NCBI RefSeq assembly: GCF_014084045.1
Contig: NZ_CP043732.1
Span: 124,001-188,000 of the forward strand
Source of the DNA: Microbacterium esteraromaticum
GTDB lineage: Bacteria; Actinomycetota; Actinomycetes; Actinomycetales; Microbacteriaceae
DNA length: 64,000 nucleotides
Direction of reading: 5' to 3'
The translations under genes were made by a program, and so were the position numbers. The notes beneath the pieces were generated by a model. The model was not told the DNA's origin. It worked only from the letters and a program-made list of their open reading frames with translations, and made no database searches. Positions 1 through 8,465 of this stretch are shown in pieces (the stretch's first letter is position 1; each line of letters starts with the position of its first letter).

Positions 1-239
1 ACGACGAGATCGAGCTCACCGCGACCGAGTTCGAGCTGCTGCGCTTCCTGATGCGCAATGAGCGCCGGGTGCTGTCGAAGGCACAGATCCTCGACCGGGT
101 GTGGAGCTATGACTTCGGCGGCAAGTCGTCGGTGGTCGAGCTGTACATCTCGTACCTGCGCAAGAAGATCGACGCGGGCCGCACTCCCCTGCTGCACACC
201 GTGCGAGGTGTTGGCTACATGATCAAGTCGCCGCAGTAG
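1..239 (+). CDS. OmpR/PhoB-family response regulator, C-terminal part (5' end outside window)
   Basis: The reading frame is open from base 3 and enters the window without a start, so only the DNA-binding half is seen. The last ~75 residues form a winged helix typical of OmpR/PhoB regulators, with LTATEFELLRFL, a recognition helix around VVELYISYLRKKID and the end signature HTVRGVGYMI. The receiver domain with the phospho-acceptor Asp lies upstream and cannot be checked. The kinase gene starts 2 bases after its stop, so the pair is almost certainly co-transcribed. It probably controls genes for an envelope stress or a small-molecule signal; the convergent flavin electron-transfer genes are a possible but unproven target. 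Confidence 0.93.
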   Translation, partial: DEIELTATEFELLRFLMRNERRVLSKAQILDRVWSYDFGGKSSVVELYISYLRKKIDAGRTPLLHTVRGVGYMIKSPQ

Positions 240-241
240 AC

Positions 242-1750
242 ATGCTCCCCCACCCGCTGAGCCTTCAGGCGCGGCTGATGGCCGCGGTGATCGGGTTCGT
301 CTCCCTCATCCTGGTGATCGTCGCGATCATCACCAGCGCGACCCTCGGCAAGACGCTCGAGGATCGCCTGCAGGAGCAGCTCGACGCCACCTCGAAGGTC
401 ACGACGGCTCTGGTCACCGACCGCGCCCGGGTGGCTGCGCTGCGCGGCGAAGCGCTCACCGCCGAGATGGCGATCCAGGGCGGCATCGTCTCAGACGGCA
501 GCCTGCTGATGGCCGTCCTTCCGCCCGACTCCCCCGCCTCAGGGGTCGTCGCGACGCAGAACTCGAGACGAGGCCTCTCCGCGGCGGATCTGCTCGAGCT
601 CACCTCGGGCCTGCAGGGCTCCAGATCGGCGACGGTCAGCCTCTCCGATTTCGGCTCGTACCGGGTGACTGCCGACCGCACCGAGAACGACGTGGTCGTG
701 ATCACCGGCCTTCCTCGCGCCGAGGTGCAGCGAACCATGACCTCGCTGTTCACCGTGATCGCGCTCGCGACTCTCGGCGGGCTGATCCTTCTCGCGCTCA
801 CCACGGCGCTGACGATCAGCATGGGCCTGCGTCCGCTGCGCGCTGTCGCGGCGACCGCATCACGCGTCGCCGGGCAGCCCCTCGACCGCGGCGAGGTGAG
901 CATCACCGAGCGCGTGCCGGATTACGAGGCCGATCCGCGCACCGAGGTCGGCCGTGTGGGCGTGGCGCTGAACACCCTGCTCGACCACGTCGACTCCTCG
1001 CTCGCCGCCCGGCAGCGCAACGAGGAGCGCATGCGGCGTTTCGTGGCGGATGCCAGTCATGAGCTGCGCACACCGCTCGCGTCCATCCGCGGATACTCCG
1101 AGCTGTCGCTGCGTGCCCTGAAGCAGTCGCAGGACGCCCCGACCGTCGAGAACACCACGTCGGCGCTGGAGCGCATCCAGGCGCAGTCGCTGCGGATGAC
1201 GCGGCTCGTCGAGGACCTGCTGCTGCTCGCGCGGCTCGATGAGGGGGCGGAGCTGGTTCATGGCGAGGTCGACCTGTCGCAGCTGGCTGTCGAGGCCCTC
1301 GCCGACGCGCAGCCGACGGCGCCGGGCCATCACTGGAAGCTGGAGACTCCCGGCGAACCTGTCACGGTCGTCGGAGACATGGGGCGTCTGCACCAGGTGG
1401 TGGGCAACCTTCTCGCCAACGCCCGCACCCATACCCCGGAGGGGACGACCATCACCCTGGCCCTGGCCGCCACGCCTTCCGGGGCCGAGCTGCGCGTGCA
1501 CGACGACGGCCCCGGCATCGACCCCGCGGTGCGCGAGGAGCTGTTCGCCCGCTTCGCCCGCGGCGATGTGTCGCGCGCGCGGCAGACGGGCGGCACCGGG
1601 CTCGGCCTCGCGATAGCGAAGGCGATCGTCGAGGGTCACGGCGGCACCATCGCCGTCGAGAGCGCGCCCGGAGACACGACGTTCACCGTGCGCCTGCCCT
1701 CCGGCCTGCGCTCGTCGCCATCTCCGCGGCCGGAGCCGCCGGTTCAGTAG
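242..1750 (+). CDS. two-component sensor histidine kinase
   Basis: A 502-residue membrane kinase of the MprB/TcrY type. It has one membrane segment near residues 15-35, an extracytoplasmic sensor loop to about 165, a second segment near 168-192 and a HAMP linker. The phospho-acceptor is His273 in ADASHELRTPL. The ATPase domain shows the N box (VGNLLANARTHTP), G1 (DDGPGIDP) and G2 (GGTGLGLAIAKAIVEGHGG). The start is 2 bases after the partner regulator. Its stop overlaps, tail to tail, the last 7 bases of the convergent membrane flavoreductase gene. The signal sensed is unknown. Confidence 0.95.
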   Translation: MLPHPLSLQARLMAAVIGFVSLILVIVAIITSATLGKTLEDRLQEQLDATSKVTTALVTDRARVAALRGEALTAEMAIQGGIVSDGSLLMAVLPPDSPASGVVATQNSRRGLSAADLLELTSGLQGSRSATVSLSDFGSYRVTADRTENDVVVITGLPRAEVQRTMTSLFTVIALATLGGLILLALTTALTISMGLRPLRAVAATASRVAGQPLDRGEVSITERVPDYEADPRTEVGRVGVALNTLLDHVDSSLAARQRNEERMRRFVADASHELRTPLASIRGYSELSLRALKQSQDAPTVENTTSALERIQAQSLRMTRLVEDLLLLARLDEGAELVHGEVDLSQLAVEALADAQPTAPGHHWKLETPGEPVTVVGDMGRLHQVVGNLLANARTHTPEGTTITLALAATPSGAELRVHDDGPGIDPAVREELFARFARGDVSRARQTGGTGLGLAIAKAIVEGHGGTIAVESAPGDTTFTVRLPSGLRSSPSPRPEPPVQ

Positions 1751-3294
1751 CCTGCGAACGCGTCGGTGGTGACGCCTCGCGCCTTCTGCAGAGCAGGGGC
1801 CAGGTCGGCGATGAGCCGCGGCGGGCCCGAGATGTACGCATGGCGGGTCGCGAGGTCGGGCACCGCCTGCTGCAGGCCCTCGGCGTCGAGGCGGATCCCC
1901 TCCGCCCACGTCCAGTGCGCAGGCAGGTCGGCCGGCTCGTCACGGGTGAACACGATCGTGCGCGCGCCCGTCGCCGCGAGCTCGTCGCGGAACGCCAGCT
2001 CGGCCGCCTCCGATGCGACGTAGACGAGCACGACATCGCGCTCGGCGCCGGTGGCCTGCAGCTGACGCAGCTGCGACACGAACGGCGTCACCCCGATCCC
2101 GGCCGCGACCATCAGCACGGGCGCCTGGCCGCGCGGCAGCACGAAGTCGCCCCAGGTGCCGGTGACGGCGAGCACGGCGCCGGGCTCGGCCGCCTTCAGC
2201 GCACGCTTGTAGCTGGACGGATGCTTCTGATCGCCGTCCTTGTAGGCGATGCGCAGAGTGGGCAGATCGGCGGGCGCGGAGACGATGCTGAACTCGCGCC
2301 GCGTGCCGCGGGCATCCGGATTGCGGTGCGGTACCTCCAGCTCGACGTACTGCCCGGCGATGAATCGCACCCGCCCCTTCGCCCGGAAGGTGAGCTCCTG
2401 CGCAGTGGGCGTGATGAATTCCCGCTTCGTGAGCACCAGCCGCACCGATCCCCGCAGCGCGAAGGCGAAGGCGAGCAGGTTTCCGATCAGCAGGGCACGC
2501 TCCTGACCGAGCGTGAACAGCGAGCCGATCGCGATCGGCCAGCCCGCGAGCACCCCGACGAGGGCCGCCACGCTGAACTGCTGCCAGCGCCGGGGCGGCA
2601 GCGTGAGGGGCTCGGAGAGCATGAAAGCGCCCAGGAAGAGATACGGGCTCTGCGCGACCGCCGCCACCAGCGCATCACCGGCGCTGAACGGGATGCCGAA
2701 GGACTGCGCCTGAACGGCCTGGCGCACCACCGACACCGTGACGACGACGATCAGGAACACGAGCACCAGCCGCACCTTCTCGGTGCGCCACAGCACGAGC
2801 AGCCCGAACAGCGCGACGAACAGCGACAGCCACGGGGTGCCGACCCACCAGGCCGAGAACGTGCCGAGCCCGAGGACGGTCACGACGGCAGCACCGAAGG
2901 CGGCGGGGTTGAGGATGTGACGCCCGCGCCACGCGATGAGGTACTTCGACAGGCTGGCAAGCACACCGGCGAGCGCCGCGCCGCCCAGCCCTGCAGGGGT
3001 GAGCGCGGGCTGCAGCACGAAGAGCAGGATGAGTGCGGTGACCAGCGACGACTCGATGCGCCACGGCAGGTGCAGGGCACGCTGCGCCACAGCGTCGACA
3101 GCGGAGATGGCGACAGCCAGCACCGCGAAAGATGCCAGGATCTCACCGGCCGAGGGCCCCACGAGCCCTGCGAGCGAGAGTCCGAGGGCTATCACCGCCA
3201 GCGCCGCGAGGGCGAACAGCGCGAGCCGGTACATCGAGATGGCGCCGAGCACGGCGAGCACACGCTGCCGCATCGCCAGGAACGCAGTGATCAC
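1744..3294 (-). CDS. NqrB/RnfD-like membrane domain fused to FAD/NAD(P)H oxidoreductase domain
   Basis: A protein of about 516 residues. The first ~290 form many hydrophobic helices like the NqrB/RnfD membrane subunit. The rest is a ferredoxin-NADP reductase module: RREFSIVSAP matches the FAD-binding RxYS motif, VLMVAAGIGVTPF the NAD(P)-binding GxGxTP motif, and YISGPPRLI the C-terminal C/SGPP motif. It probably takes electrons from cytosolic NAD(P)H through FAD across the membrane to the flavinylated lipoprotein encoded two genes upstream. The start is taken as GTG at 3294, five bases after the apbE stop; ATG at 3273 is an alternative. The typical NqrB threonine for covalent FMN is not evident. 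Order in the operon is lipoprotein, apbE, this gene. Confidence 0.85.
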   Translation of the reverse strand: MITAFLAMRQRVLAVLGAISMYRLALFALAALAVIALGLSLAGLVGPSAGEILASFAVLAVAISAVDAVAQRALHLPWRIESSLVTALILLFVLQPALTPAGLGGAALAGVLASLSKYLIAWRGRHILNPAAFGAAVVTVLGLGTFSAWWVGTPWLSLFVALFGLLVLWRTEKVRLVLVFLIVVVTVSVVRQAVQAQSFGIPFSAGDALVAAVAQSPYLFLGAFMLSEPLTLPPRRWQQFSVAALVGVLAGWPIAIGSLFTLGQERALLIGNLLAFAFALRGSVRLVLTKREFITPTAQELTFRAKGRVRFIAGQYVELEVPHRNPDARGTRREFSIVSAPADLPTLRIAYKDGDQKHPSSYKRALKAAEPGAVLAVTGTWGDFVLPRGQAPVLMVAAGIGVTPFVSQLRQLQATGAERDVVLVYVASEAAELAFRDELAATGARTIVFTRDEPADLPAHWTWAEGIRLDAEGLQQAVPDLATRHAYISGPPRLIADLAPALQKARGVTTDAFAGY

Positions 3295-3298
3295 TGTT

Positions 3299-4252
3299 CT
3301 ACTCTTCCGTATTCTCAGCGGCCTGGCGCCGCAGGCGACTCTGCGGCGCCTCTTTCCCGATCCCGACTGCGGAGCTCGACGAGGCGGACACGGTGAACAG
3401 CTCACCGGGGAAGCCCTCAGAGCGCTCGACGCGCCCGTCGGTCGACATCCGCACCCATTCCACGCCCCACCGGTCGGCCAGTGCGGCACCGCCGTCGAAG
3501 AACAGCCCCGTGGCGGCTGCGTCTGCGTGCATGGCGTCATCCGCGAGCGCCCATGTGGCCGCCCAGGTGCGCACGGGCAGGCCGGTGCGACCGTCGAGCA
3601 CATGATGCAGCCCGTCGCCCCAGGATCGACGCGTGATCCCCGAGGCGCAGAGTGCCGCATCCGCGACCTCCACCACACCGATCGCCGAGGTCGGATCGTA
3701 CGGATGCTCGAGCGCGACCCGAGCCGCACCGCCCCGCACCCGCAGGTCGCCGCTGCCGTCGACGGTCACCCGCCCGGGAAGGTGGGCGAGGGCGTCGCAG
3801 ATGAGATCGACCAGCCGGCCCTTGCCGACCGCGCCCACGTCGATGACCGCGGGGGCGCTGAGCCCGATCGCATCGGCGTCCAGGCTCAGCAGGCGCTGCC
3901 AGTCGCCAGGAGCGGGACGTGGCGAGCCGGGCTGCAGCGTCAGCGACGCGTCGTATCCGAGCGACTCGAGCCCCGTGCCGATCAGCGGGTTCACCGCGCC
4001 GTCGGTCGCGTCGGCCAGCTCGCGGTACGCGCCGAGCATCGCATGGGCGTCGGCCGCGGCATCCCGATCCAGCGTCGCCGTCTCGCCGCCGGAGCGCAGC
4101 GACGAGACGATCGAGTCGTCTCTGAAGCGGGACCAGGTCTCATCGAACGCGGCGACGATGCTCGAGATCCGCGTGCGATCGCCCTCACCGAGCGGTGCGG
4201 AGGTCTCGACCTCCCAGCGCGTGCCGATGGCGTCGAACCGCCACGCGTGCAT
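3299..4252 (-). CDS. apbE: ApbE-family FAD:protein FMN transferase
   Basis: A 317-residue ApbE-family protein. It shows the family marks GAVGKGRLVDLICDAL (KGxxVD region), HHVLDGRTGLPV (the HxxDPxTG-like segment) and a DADAAAT-type segment late in the sequence. ApbE enzymes use FAD to attach FMN covalently to Thr or Ser of target proteins, usually outside the membrane. No signal peptide or lipobox is visible, so in this organism it may act in the cytosol or be exported in an atypical way. It sits 6 bases after the FMN-binding lipoprotein gene and directly before the membrane flavoreductase gene, so its substrate is probably the lipoprotein next door. Confidence 0.9.
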   Translation of the reverse strand: MHAWRFDAIGTRWEVETSAPLGEGDRTRISSIVAAFDETWSRFRDDSIVSSLRSGGETATLDRDAAADAHAMLGAYRELADATDGAVNPLIGTGLESLGYDASLTLQPGSPRPAPGDWQRLLSLDADAIGLSAPAVIDVGAVGKGRLVDLICDALAHLPGRVTVDGSGDLRVRGGAARVALEHPYDPTSAIGVVEVADAALCASGITRRSWGDGLHHVLDGRTGLPVRTWAATWALADDAMHADAAATGLFFDGGAALADRWGVEWVRMSTDGRVERSEGFPGELFTVSASSSSAVGIGKEAPQSRLRRQAAENTEE

Positions 4253-4258
4253 GCCTTC

Positions 4259-4702
4259 TCACTCGGCCGCGGCGGCGGCCTGCTCCTTGATCTCGGCGAG
4301 CGCCTGGTCGAAGCCGCCGCTGGTGAGCGACGACCCTGCGACGCGGTCGACGTCGAGATCGTCGAGCTTCCTGCCGACGACCTCGTCCGCGATGCCCGCG
4401 ATGAACTGCCCCTGGTAGTTCTTCGACTCGGGGGCGATCGGATCGCCGACCACCTCGACATCGGTGACCGCGTCGTCGGCGACCGTGAGGGTGACCTCGA
4501 TCGTCTCGACCGTCTCAGGGGTCTGATACGAGCCCTCGGCGGTGTAGGTGCCGTCGGCGTACGGAGCGGTGGCACCGCTCGACGAGCCGTTCGACGTCTC
4601 GCCGGTCTCGGCGTCGGCCGCGCCGGAGCATCCGGCGAGCACGAGGGCGCCGGCGATGCCGAGCAGGGCGGTTCCGGTGCGGACTGCGGGATGCGCGTTC
4701 AT
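4259..4702 (-). CDS. FMN-binding domain lipoprotein
   Basis: A lipoprotein of about 147 residues: signal peptide and lipobox LVLAGC with the acylated Cys at 25, a Ser/Gly/Thr-rich linker, then one FMN_bind domain. The flavinylation segment reads VAGSSLTSGGF where the family normally has SGAT, so the residue aligned with the modified Thr is Ser125. It should sit on the outer membrane face as the electron-accepting flavoprotein of the neighbouring reductase, modified by the adjacent ApbE. The start is placed at ATG 4702 because it leaves a normal-length signal peptide; ATG 4720 would add six residues. Confidence 0.85.
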   Translation of the reverse strand: MNAHPAVRTGTALLGIAGALVLAGCSGAADAETGETSNGSSSGATAPYADGTYTAEGSYQTPETVETIEVTLTVADDAVTDVEVVGDPIAPESKNYQGQFIAGIADEVVGRKLDDLDVDRVAGSSLTSGGFDQALAEIKEQAAAAAE

Positions 4703-4765
4703 GCGTCCAGCTTCGGGCATCCGGCTATGAGGAATCCGGATGCCCGCTATGCCTCCGGGGTGAGC

Positions 4766-5800
4766 TCAGGCGTCCCCGCCGAACATGCTCGTGACCGAGC
4801 CGTCCTCGAAGACCTGCCTGATCGCGGTGGCGAGCAGCGGTGCGATCGGGAGGATGGTGAGCCCCTCCCAGCGGCGCGACTCGGTCAGCGGGATCGTGTC
4901 CGTGATGACGACCTGGTCGATCGAGGAGTCCTGCAGGCGGTCGGATGCCGGGTCGCTGAAGACCGCGTGCGTCGCCGCGACGATCACCTTGCGGGCTCCG
5001 TTCGCCTTGAGCGCCTGGGCGGCCTTGACGATGGTTCCGCCGGTGTCGATCATGTCGTCGACGAGCAGGCAGGTGCGTCCATCGACGGTTCCGACGATCT
5101 CGTGCACCGAGACCTGGTTGGCGACCTTCGGGTCGCGGCGCTTGTGGATGATGGCGAGAGGCGCGCCGAGGCTGTCGGACCACGTGTCGGCGACACGCAC
5201 CCGGCCCATGTCGGGCGAGACGATGGTGAGGGTCTCGCGGTCGTCCGGCGTGAGGGTGCCCTCGAAGTGCTCGAGCAGCACCGGCTTGGCGAACAGGTGG
5301 TCGACCGGGCCGTCGAAGAAGCCCTGGATCTGCGCGGCGTGCAGGTCGACGCTCATGACGCGATCCGCTCCGGCGACCTTGAGCATGTCCGCGACCAGAC
5401 GGGCCGAGATCGGCTCACGGCCGCGGCCCTTCTTGTCCTGTCGGGAATAGGGATAGTACGGCGCGACGACGGTGATCCGCTTGGCCGATGCGCGCTTGGC
5501 GGCGTCGAGCATGATGAGCGTCTCCATGAGCCACTCGTTCACCGGCTCGCCGAACGACTGCACGATGAACAGATCGCAGCCGCGGATCGACACCTCGAAA
5601 CGGGCGTAGATCTCGCCGGAGGCGAAGGTGCGGTGCTCGACCGGAGCGACCTCCTGCCCCAGCGCCGCGGCGACGGCTGCAGTGAGCTCGGGATGCGAGC
5701 GTCCGCCCGCGACGACCAGCCGCTTCTTCGTCTTCGCGATCAGTCCGGGTGCGACGCCGTTCTCACGGTCGAGTGCAGCCGTCTTCTTCTTGCGCCCCAT
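4766..5800 (-). CDS. prs: ribose-phosphate diphosphokinase (PRPP synthetase)
   Basis: A 344-residue enzyme making PRPP from ribose 5-phosphate and ATP for nucleotide, His and Trp synthesis. Features seen: FASGEIYARFEVSIRG (ATP-site region), VMSVDLHAAQIQGFFDGPVD, and the PRPP-binding loop CLLVDDMIDTGGTIV. A short basic N-terminal extension (MGRKKKTAA) precedes the domain, which is common in actinobacteria. The start lies 9 bases after the expected glmU stop at 5810, giving the usual glmU-prs operon. As sequenced, the frameshifted glmU frame runs into this gene. Confidence 0.97.
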   Translation of the reverse strand: MGRKKKTAALDRENGVAPGLIAKTKKRLVVAGGRSHPELTAAVAAALGQEVAPVEHRTFASGEIYARFEVSIRGCDLFIVQSFGEPVNEWLMETLIMLDAAKRASAKRITVVAPYYPYSRQDKKGRGREPISARLVADMLKVAGADRVMSVDLHAAQIQGFFDGPVDHLFAKPVLLEHFEGTLTPDDRETLTIVSPDMGRVRVADTWSDSLGAPLAIIHKRRDPKVANQVSVHEIVGTVDGRTCLLVDDMIDTGGTIVKAAQALKANGARKVIVAATHAVFSDPASDRLQDSSIDQVVITDTIPLTESRRWEGLTILPIAPLLATAIRQVFEDGSVTSMFGGDA

Positions 5801-5809
5801 GCCAGCCGC

Positions 5810-7239
5810 CTATTCTGCTGATCGTTCCCGGGCGGCAGCATCCGCTGCCCCCGTGCCTGCTCGGTTCTTCTCGACCCACCCGTCGATGTTCCTCTGGGGG
5901 CGACGCTCATGGCCAGGGCGCCCGCGGGAACGTCCTTGCGGACGACGGCGCCGGCACCGGTCTTCGCACCGGCTCCCAGCCTAACGGGCGCGACCAGCAC
6001 CGTGTGCGAGCCGGTGTGCACCTCGTCGCCGACCACCGTGCGGTGCTTGTTCACATCGTCGTAGTTCGCCGTGATCGTGCTCGCACCGAGGTTCACGCCG
6101 CGACCGATCGTGGCGTCGCCCACATACGAGAGGTGCGGCACCTTGCTGCCTTCGCCGATCTCGGCGTTCTTGGTCTCGACGTACGCGCCGATCTTGCCGC
6201 CCGCGCCGAGCACCGTGCCAGGGCGCAGGAACGAGAACGGGCCGACGGTGGCGTTCGCGCCGATCACCGCGAGGTTGGCGTCGGTGCGCCTGACCACCGC
6301 GTCCTCGCCGACCTCGCAGTCGACCAGCGTGGTGTCGGGGCCGACGGTCGCGCCGGCCGCGATGGTCGTGGCACGCAGGATCTGGGTGTTCGGCAGGATC
6401 GTCACGTCGGAGGCGAGCGTCGCATCGTCGTCGATCCATGTCGTCTCGGGGTCGACGATCGTGACCCCCTCACGCTGCCAGTGCCGCACGATGCGCTGGT
6501 TGAGCAGGCGGCCGACGAGCGCGAGCTGCGCACGGTCGTTGACGCCGTAGGTGACCGTGACGTCGGAGACGACGGATGCGGCGACGCGGTCTCCGTCGCG
6601 ACGAAGCAGCCCGGGCACATCGGTGAGGTACATCTCGCCCTGGGCGTTGTCGACGCCGATCTCGGGCAGATAGCGGCGCAGCGTCTCGGCGCGGAACACG
6701 TACATGCCCGCATTGATCTCGCTGACCGCGGCCTCGTCGTCGGTGGCGTCCTTCTGCTCGACGATGCGGTCGACGCCGCCGTCTGCATCGCGGATCACGC
6801 GGCCGTATCCGGCGGGGTCGTCGACGACCGCCGTCATGAGCGTCGCGGGCGCGCCGGACGCGCGGTGCTCGTCGAGGAACGACGACAAGGTCGCGGCGTC
6901 GGCGAGCGGGCAGTCGCCCGAGAGCACCAGCACGTCGCCGTCGAAGTCGGCGGGCAGGGCGTCGATCGCGACCTGGACCGCGCGGCCGGTGCCGGGCACG
7001 TCATCCTGGTCGACGAAGACGGCGTCGGGGTAGTCGGCGGCGAGCGCTGAGACGACCTGGTCGCGCTCATGCCGCACGACGACCTCGATGTGCGCTGCGC
7101 CGAGCGAGCGCGCGGTGGAGAGCACATGGCCGACCAGCGGCCGCCCTGCGATCTCGTGGAGCACCTTGGGCCGCCTGGACTTCATGCGCGTGCCCTGACC
7201 TGCGGCGAGCACGATGATGGCGAGAGTGTTCTGCGTCAT
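5810..7239 (-). CDS. glmU: bifunctional UDP-GlcNAc pyrophosphorylase / GlcN-1-P acetyltransferase; apparent 1-base deletion near the 3' end
   Basis: GlmU makes UDP-GlcNAc for the cell wall. The N-terminal half has the nucleotidyltransferase signature LAAGQGTRMKSRRPKVLHEI; the C-terminal half is a left-handed beta-helix acetyltransferase ending near GALAMSVAP. At the run of five G at 5896-5900 the frame then switches to an unrelated Arg-rich tail that runs into prs. Adding one base to that run restores the usual ending (QRNIDGWVEKNR), a TAG stop at 5810-5812 and a length of about 476 residues. Both catalytic domains precede the break. The coordinates give the repaired gene. The ATG starts 1 nt after the tRNA-Gln 3' end, with no room for a normal ribosome site. 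Confidence 0.9.
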
Positions 7240-7240
7240 G

Positions 7241-7312
7241 CTCCGCCGCCAGGATTCGAACCTGAACCTCACAGCTCCAAAGGCTGTCGTGCTGCCGTTA
7301 CACCACGGCGGA
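7241..7312 (-). tRNA. tRNA-Gln (anticodon TTG)
   Basis: A cloverleaf can be drawn on the minus strand. The seven-pair acceptor stem TCCGCCG/CGGCGGA is at 7312-7306 and 7248-7242, with discriminator G at 7241, as expected for tRNA-Gln. The anticodon arm ACAGC-CTTTGGA-GCTGT carries TTG at 7280-7278, and the T arm has the GGTTCGAATC loop. No CCA is encoded. The glmU start codon begins at 7239, so the two are probably transcribed together and separated by tRNA 3' processing. Confidence 0.95.
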
Positions 7313-7434
7313 CCGCGCCGCCCGTCTGGGCACCGCCCGTCAAGTCTGCCACGTTCACCCGTGCGCTCTGAGCGTGCGCCCGCCTGTACCCTGTTCGTCA
7401 CCTGCCGGAAACACGCCCCTGCGATCATGACCGC

Positions 7435-7935
7435 ATGAGCATCGTCATCGAACGCGTCGAATCCGCGACCCCCGCCCTGGCGGCGTTCGTCGCCGCGCAC
7501 CACGCCGAGATGGAGGGCACCGCCCCGCCGGAGAGCCGGCACGCGCTGTCGTTCGACCGGCTGCTCATGCCTGGCATCCGGCTGTTCGCCGGCTACGACG
7601 ACGGGCGACCGGTCGCCACCGGCGCTCTGGCCGCGGTGGACGAAGGGCACGAGGAGCTCAAGTCGATGCGCACGGCTCCTACCTCCCGCGGGCGAGGCGT
7701 CGGCCGCGCCATGCTCGCGTTCCTCATCGACGACGCCGCCGGCCGCGGCATCGAGCGGCTCTCGCTCGAGACGGGGAGCGACGCGTTCTTCGACGCCGCA
7801 CGCGCCCTGTACGCGAGCGCCGGGTTCGTGGAGTGCGACGCCTTCGGCGGCTATCGGCCCGACCCGCACAGCGCGTTCCTGACCCTCGCCCCTGTGACGG
7901 CGGCGGCGATCGGCCGCGACCCGCAGGCACGATAA
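7435..7935 (+). CDS. GNAT-family N-acetyltransferase
   Basis: A 166-residue single-domain GNAT protein. The acetyl-CoA loop is SRGRGVGRAML (motif A, Q/RxxGxG type), followed by RLSLETGSDAFFDAARALYASAGF, the usual motif B region of small-molecule acetyltransferases. The ATG is downstream of a 122-base gap that separates it from the divergent tRNA-Gln/glmU unit; I see no distinctive element in that gap. The next gene, a MarR regulator, begins 7 bases after the stop, so they form a small operon. The substrate is unknown. Confidence 0.85.
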   Translation: MSIVIERVESATPALAAFVAAHHAEMEGTAPPESRHALSFDRLLMPGIRLFAGYDDGRPVATGALAAVDEGHEELKSMRTAPTSRGRGVGRAMLAFLIDDAAGRGIERLSLETGSDAFFDAARALYASAGFVECDAFGGYRPDPHSAFLTLAPVTAAAIGRDPQAR

Positions 7936-7942
7936 TGGAGGG

Positions 7943-8437
7943 ATGAGCGAGGCGGATGAGGTCGACCGGATCGTCGGCGCCTGGAACACCCAGCGCCCCG
8001 ATCTGGACTTCTCGCCGCTCGAGGTGCTCTCGCGCATGGACCGCCTCTCCCGTCACCTCGACCGAGCGCGACGAGACGTGTTCCGCCGCAGCGACATCGA
8101 GCCGTGGGAGTGGGACGTGCTCTCGGCTCTGCGCCGCGCGGGGGCGCCGTTCCAGCTCTCCCCCAAGCAGCTTCTGCAGCAGACGCTGGTCTCGAGCGGA
8201 ACCATGACGAACCGCATCGACCGGCTCGTCGGCCGGCGCTTCGTCCGACGCGAGGCCGACCCGCTCGACGGGCGCAGCGTGCTGGTCACCCTCACCGACG
8301 ACGGGCGGGTGCGGGTGGATGCCGCCATCACCCGTCTCGTCGATGCCGAGGCCGTGCTGCTTCAGGCCCTCCCCCGCGCCGACCGGGAGCGGCTCGCAGG
8401 GCTGCTGCGCAAACTGAGCCTGAGCTTCGACTCGTGA
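7943..8437 (+). CDS. MarR-family transcriptional regulator
   Basis: A 164-residue winged-helix regulator. The helix-turn-helix lies around LSPKQLLQQTLVSSGTMTNR, followed by the wing RREADPLDGRSVLVTLTDDG, the signature of MarR proteins. The N-terminal helix (RMDRLSRHLDRARRDVF) would form the dimer interface. It is 7 bases after the GNAT gene and 28 bases before a pseudouridine synthase gene. The ligand and targets are unknown; it may control its own small operon. Confidence 0.88.
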   Translation: MSEADEVDRIVGAWNTQRPDLDFSPLEVLSRMDRLSRHLDRARRDVFRRSDIEPWEWDVLSALRRAGAPFQLSPKQLLQQTLVSSGTMTNRIDRLVGRRFVRREADPLDGRSVLVTLTDDGRVRVDAAITRLVDAEAVLLQALPRADRERLAGLLRKLSLSFDS

Positions 8438-8465
8438 CGGGCCTGACCATGGGACGCGGTCGCTG

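Noticed and set aside
5740..5809. Extension of the glmU frame into prs as a real C terminus
   Set aside because: The tail is Arg-rich, unlike any GlmU ending, and a one-base repair restores the family ending and stop.
1840..5821. Long plus-strand open frames opposite the flavin genes and prs
   Set aside because: They mirror well-supported minus-strand genes and show no recognisable domain.
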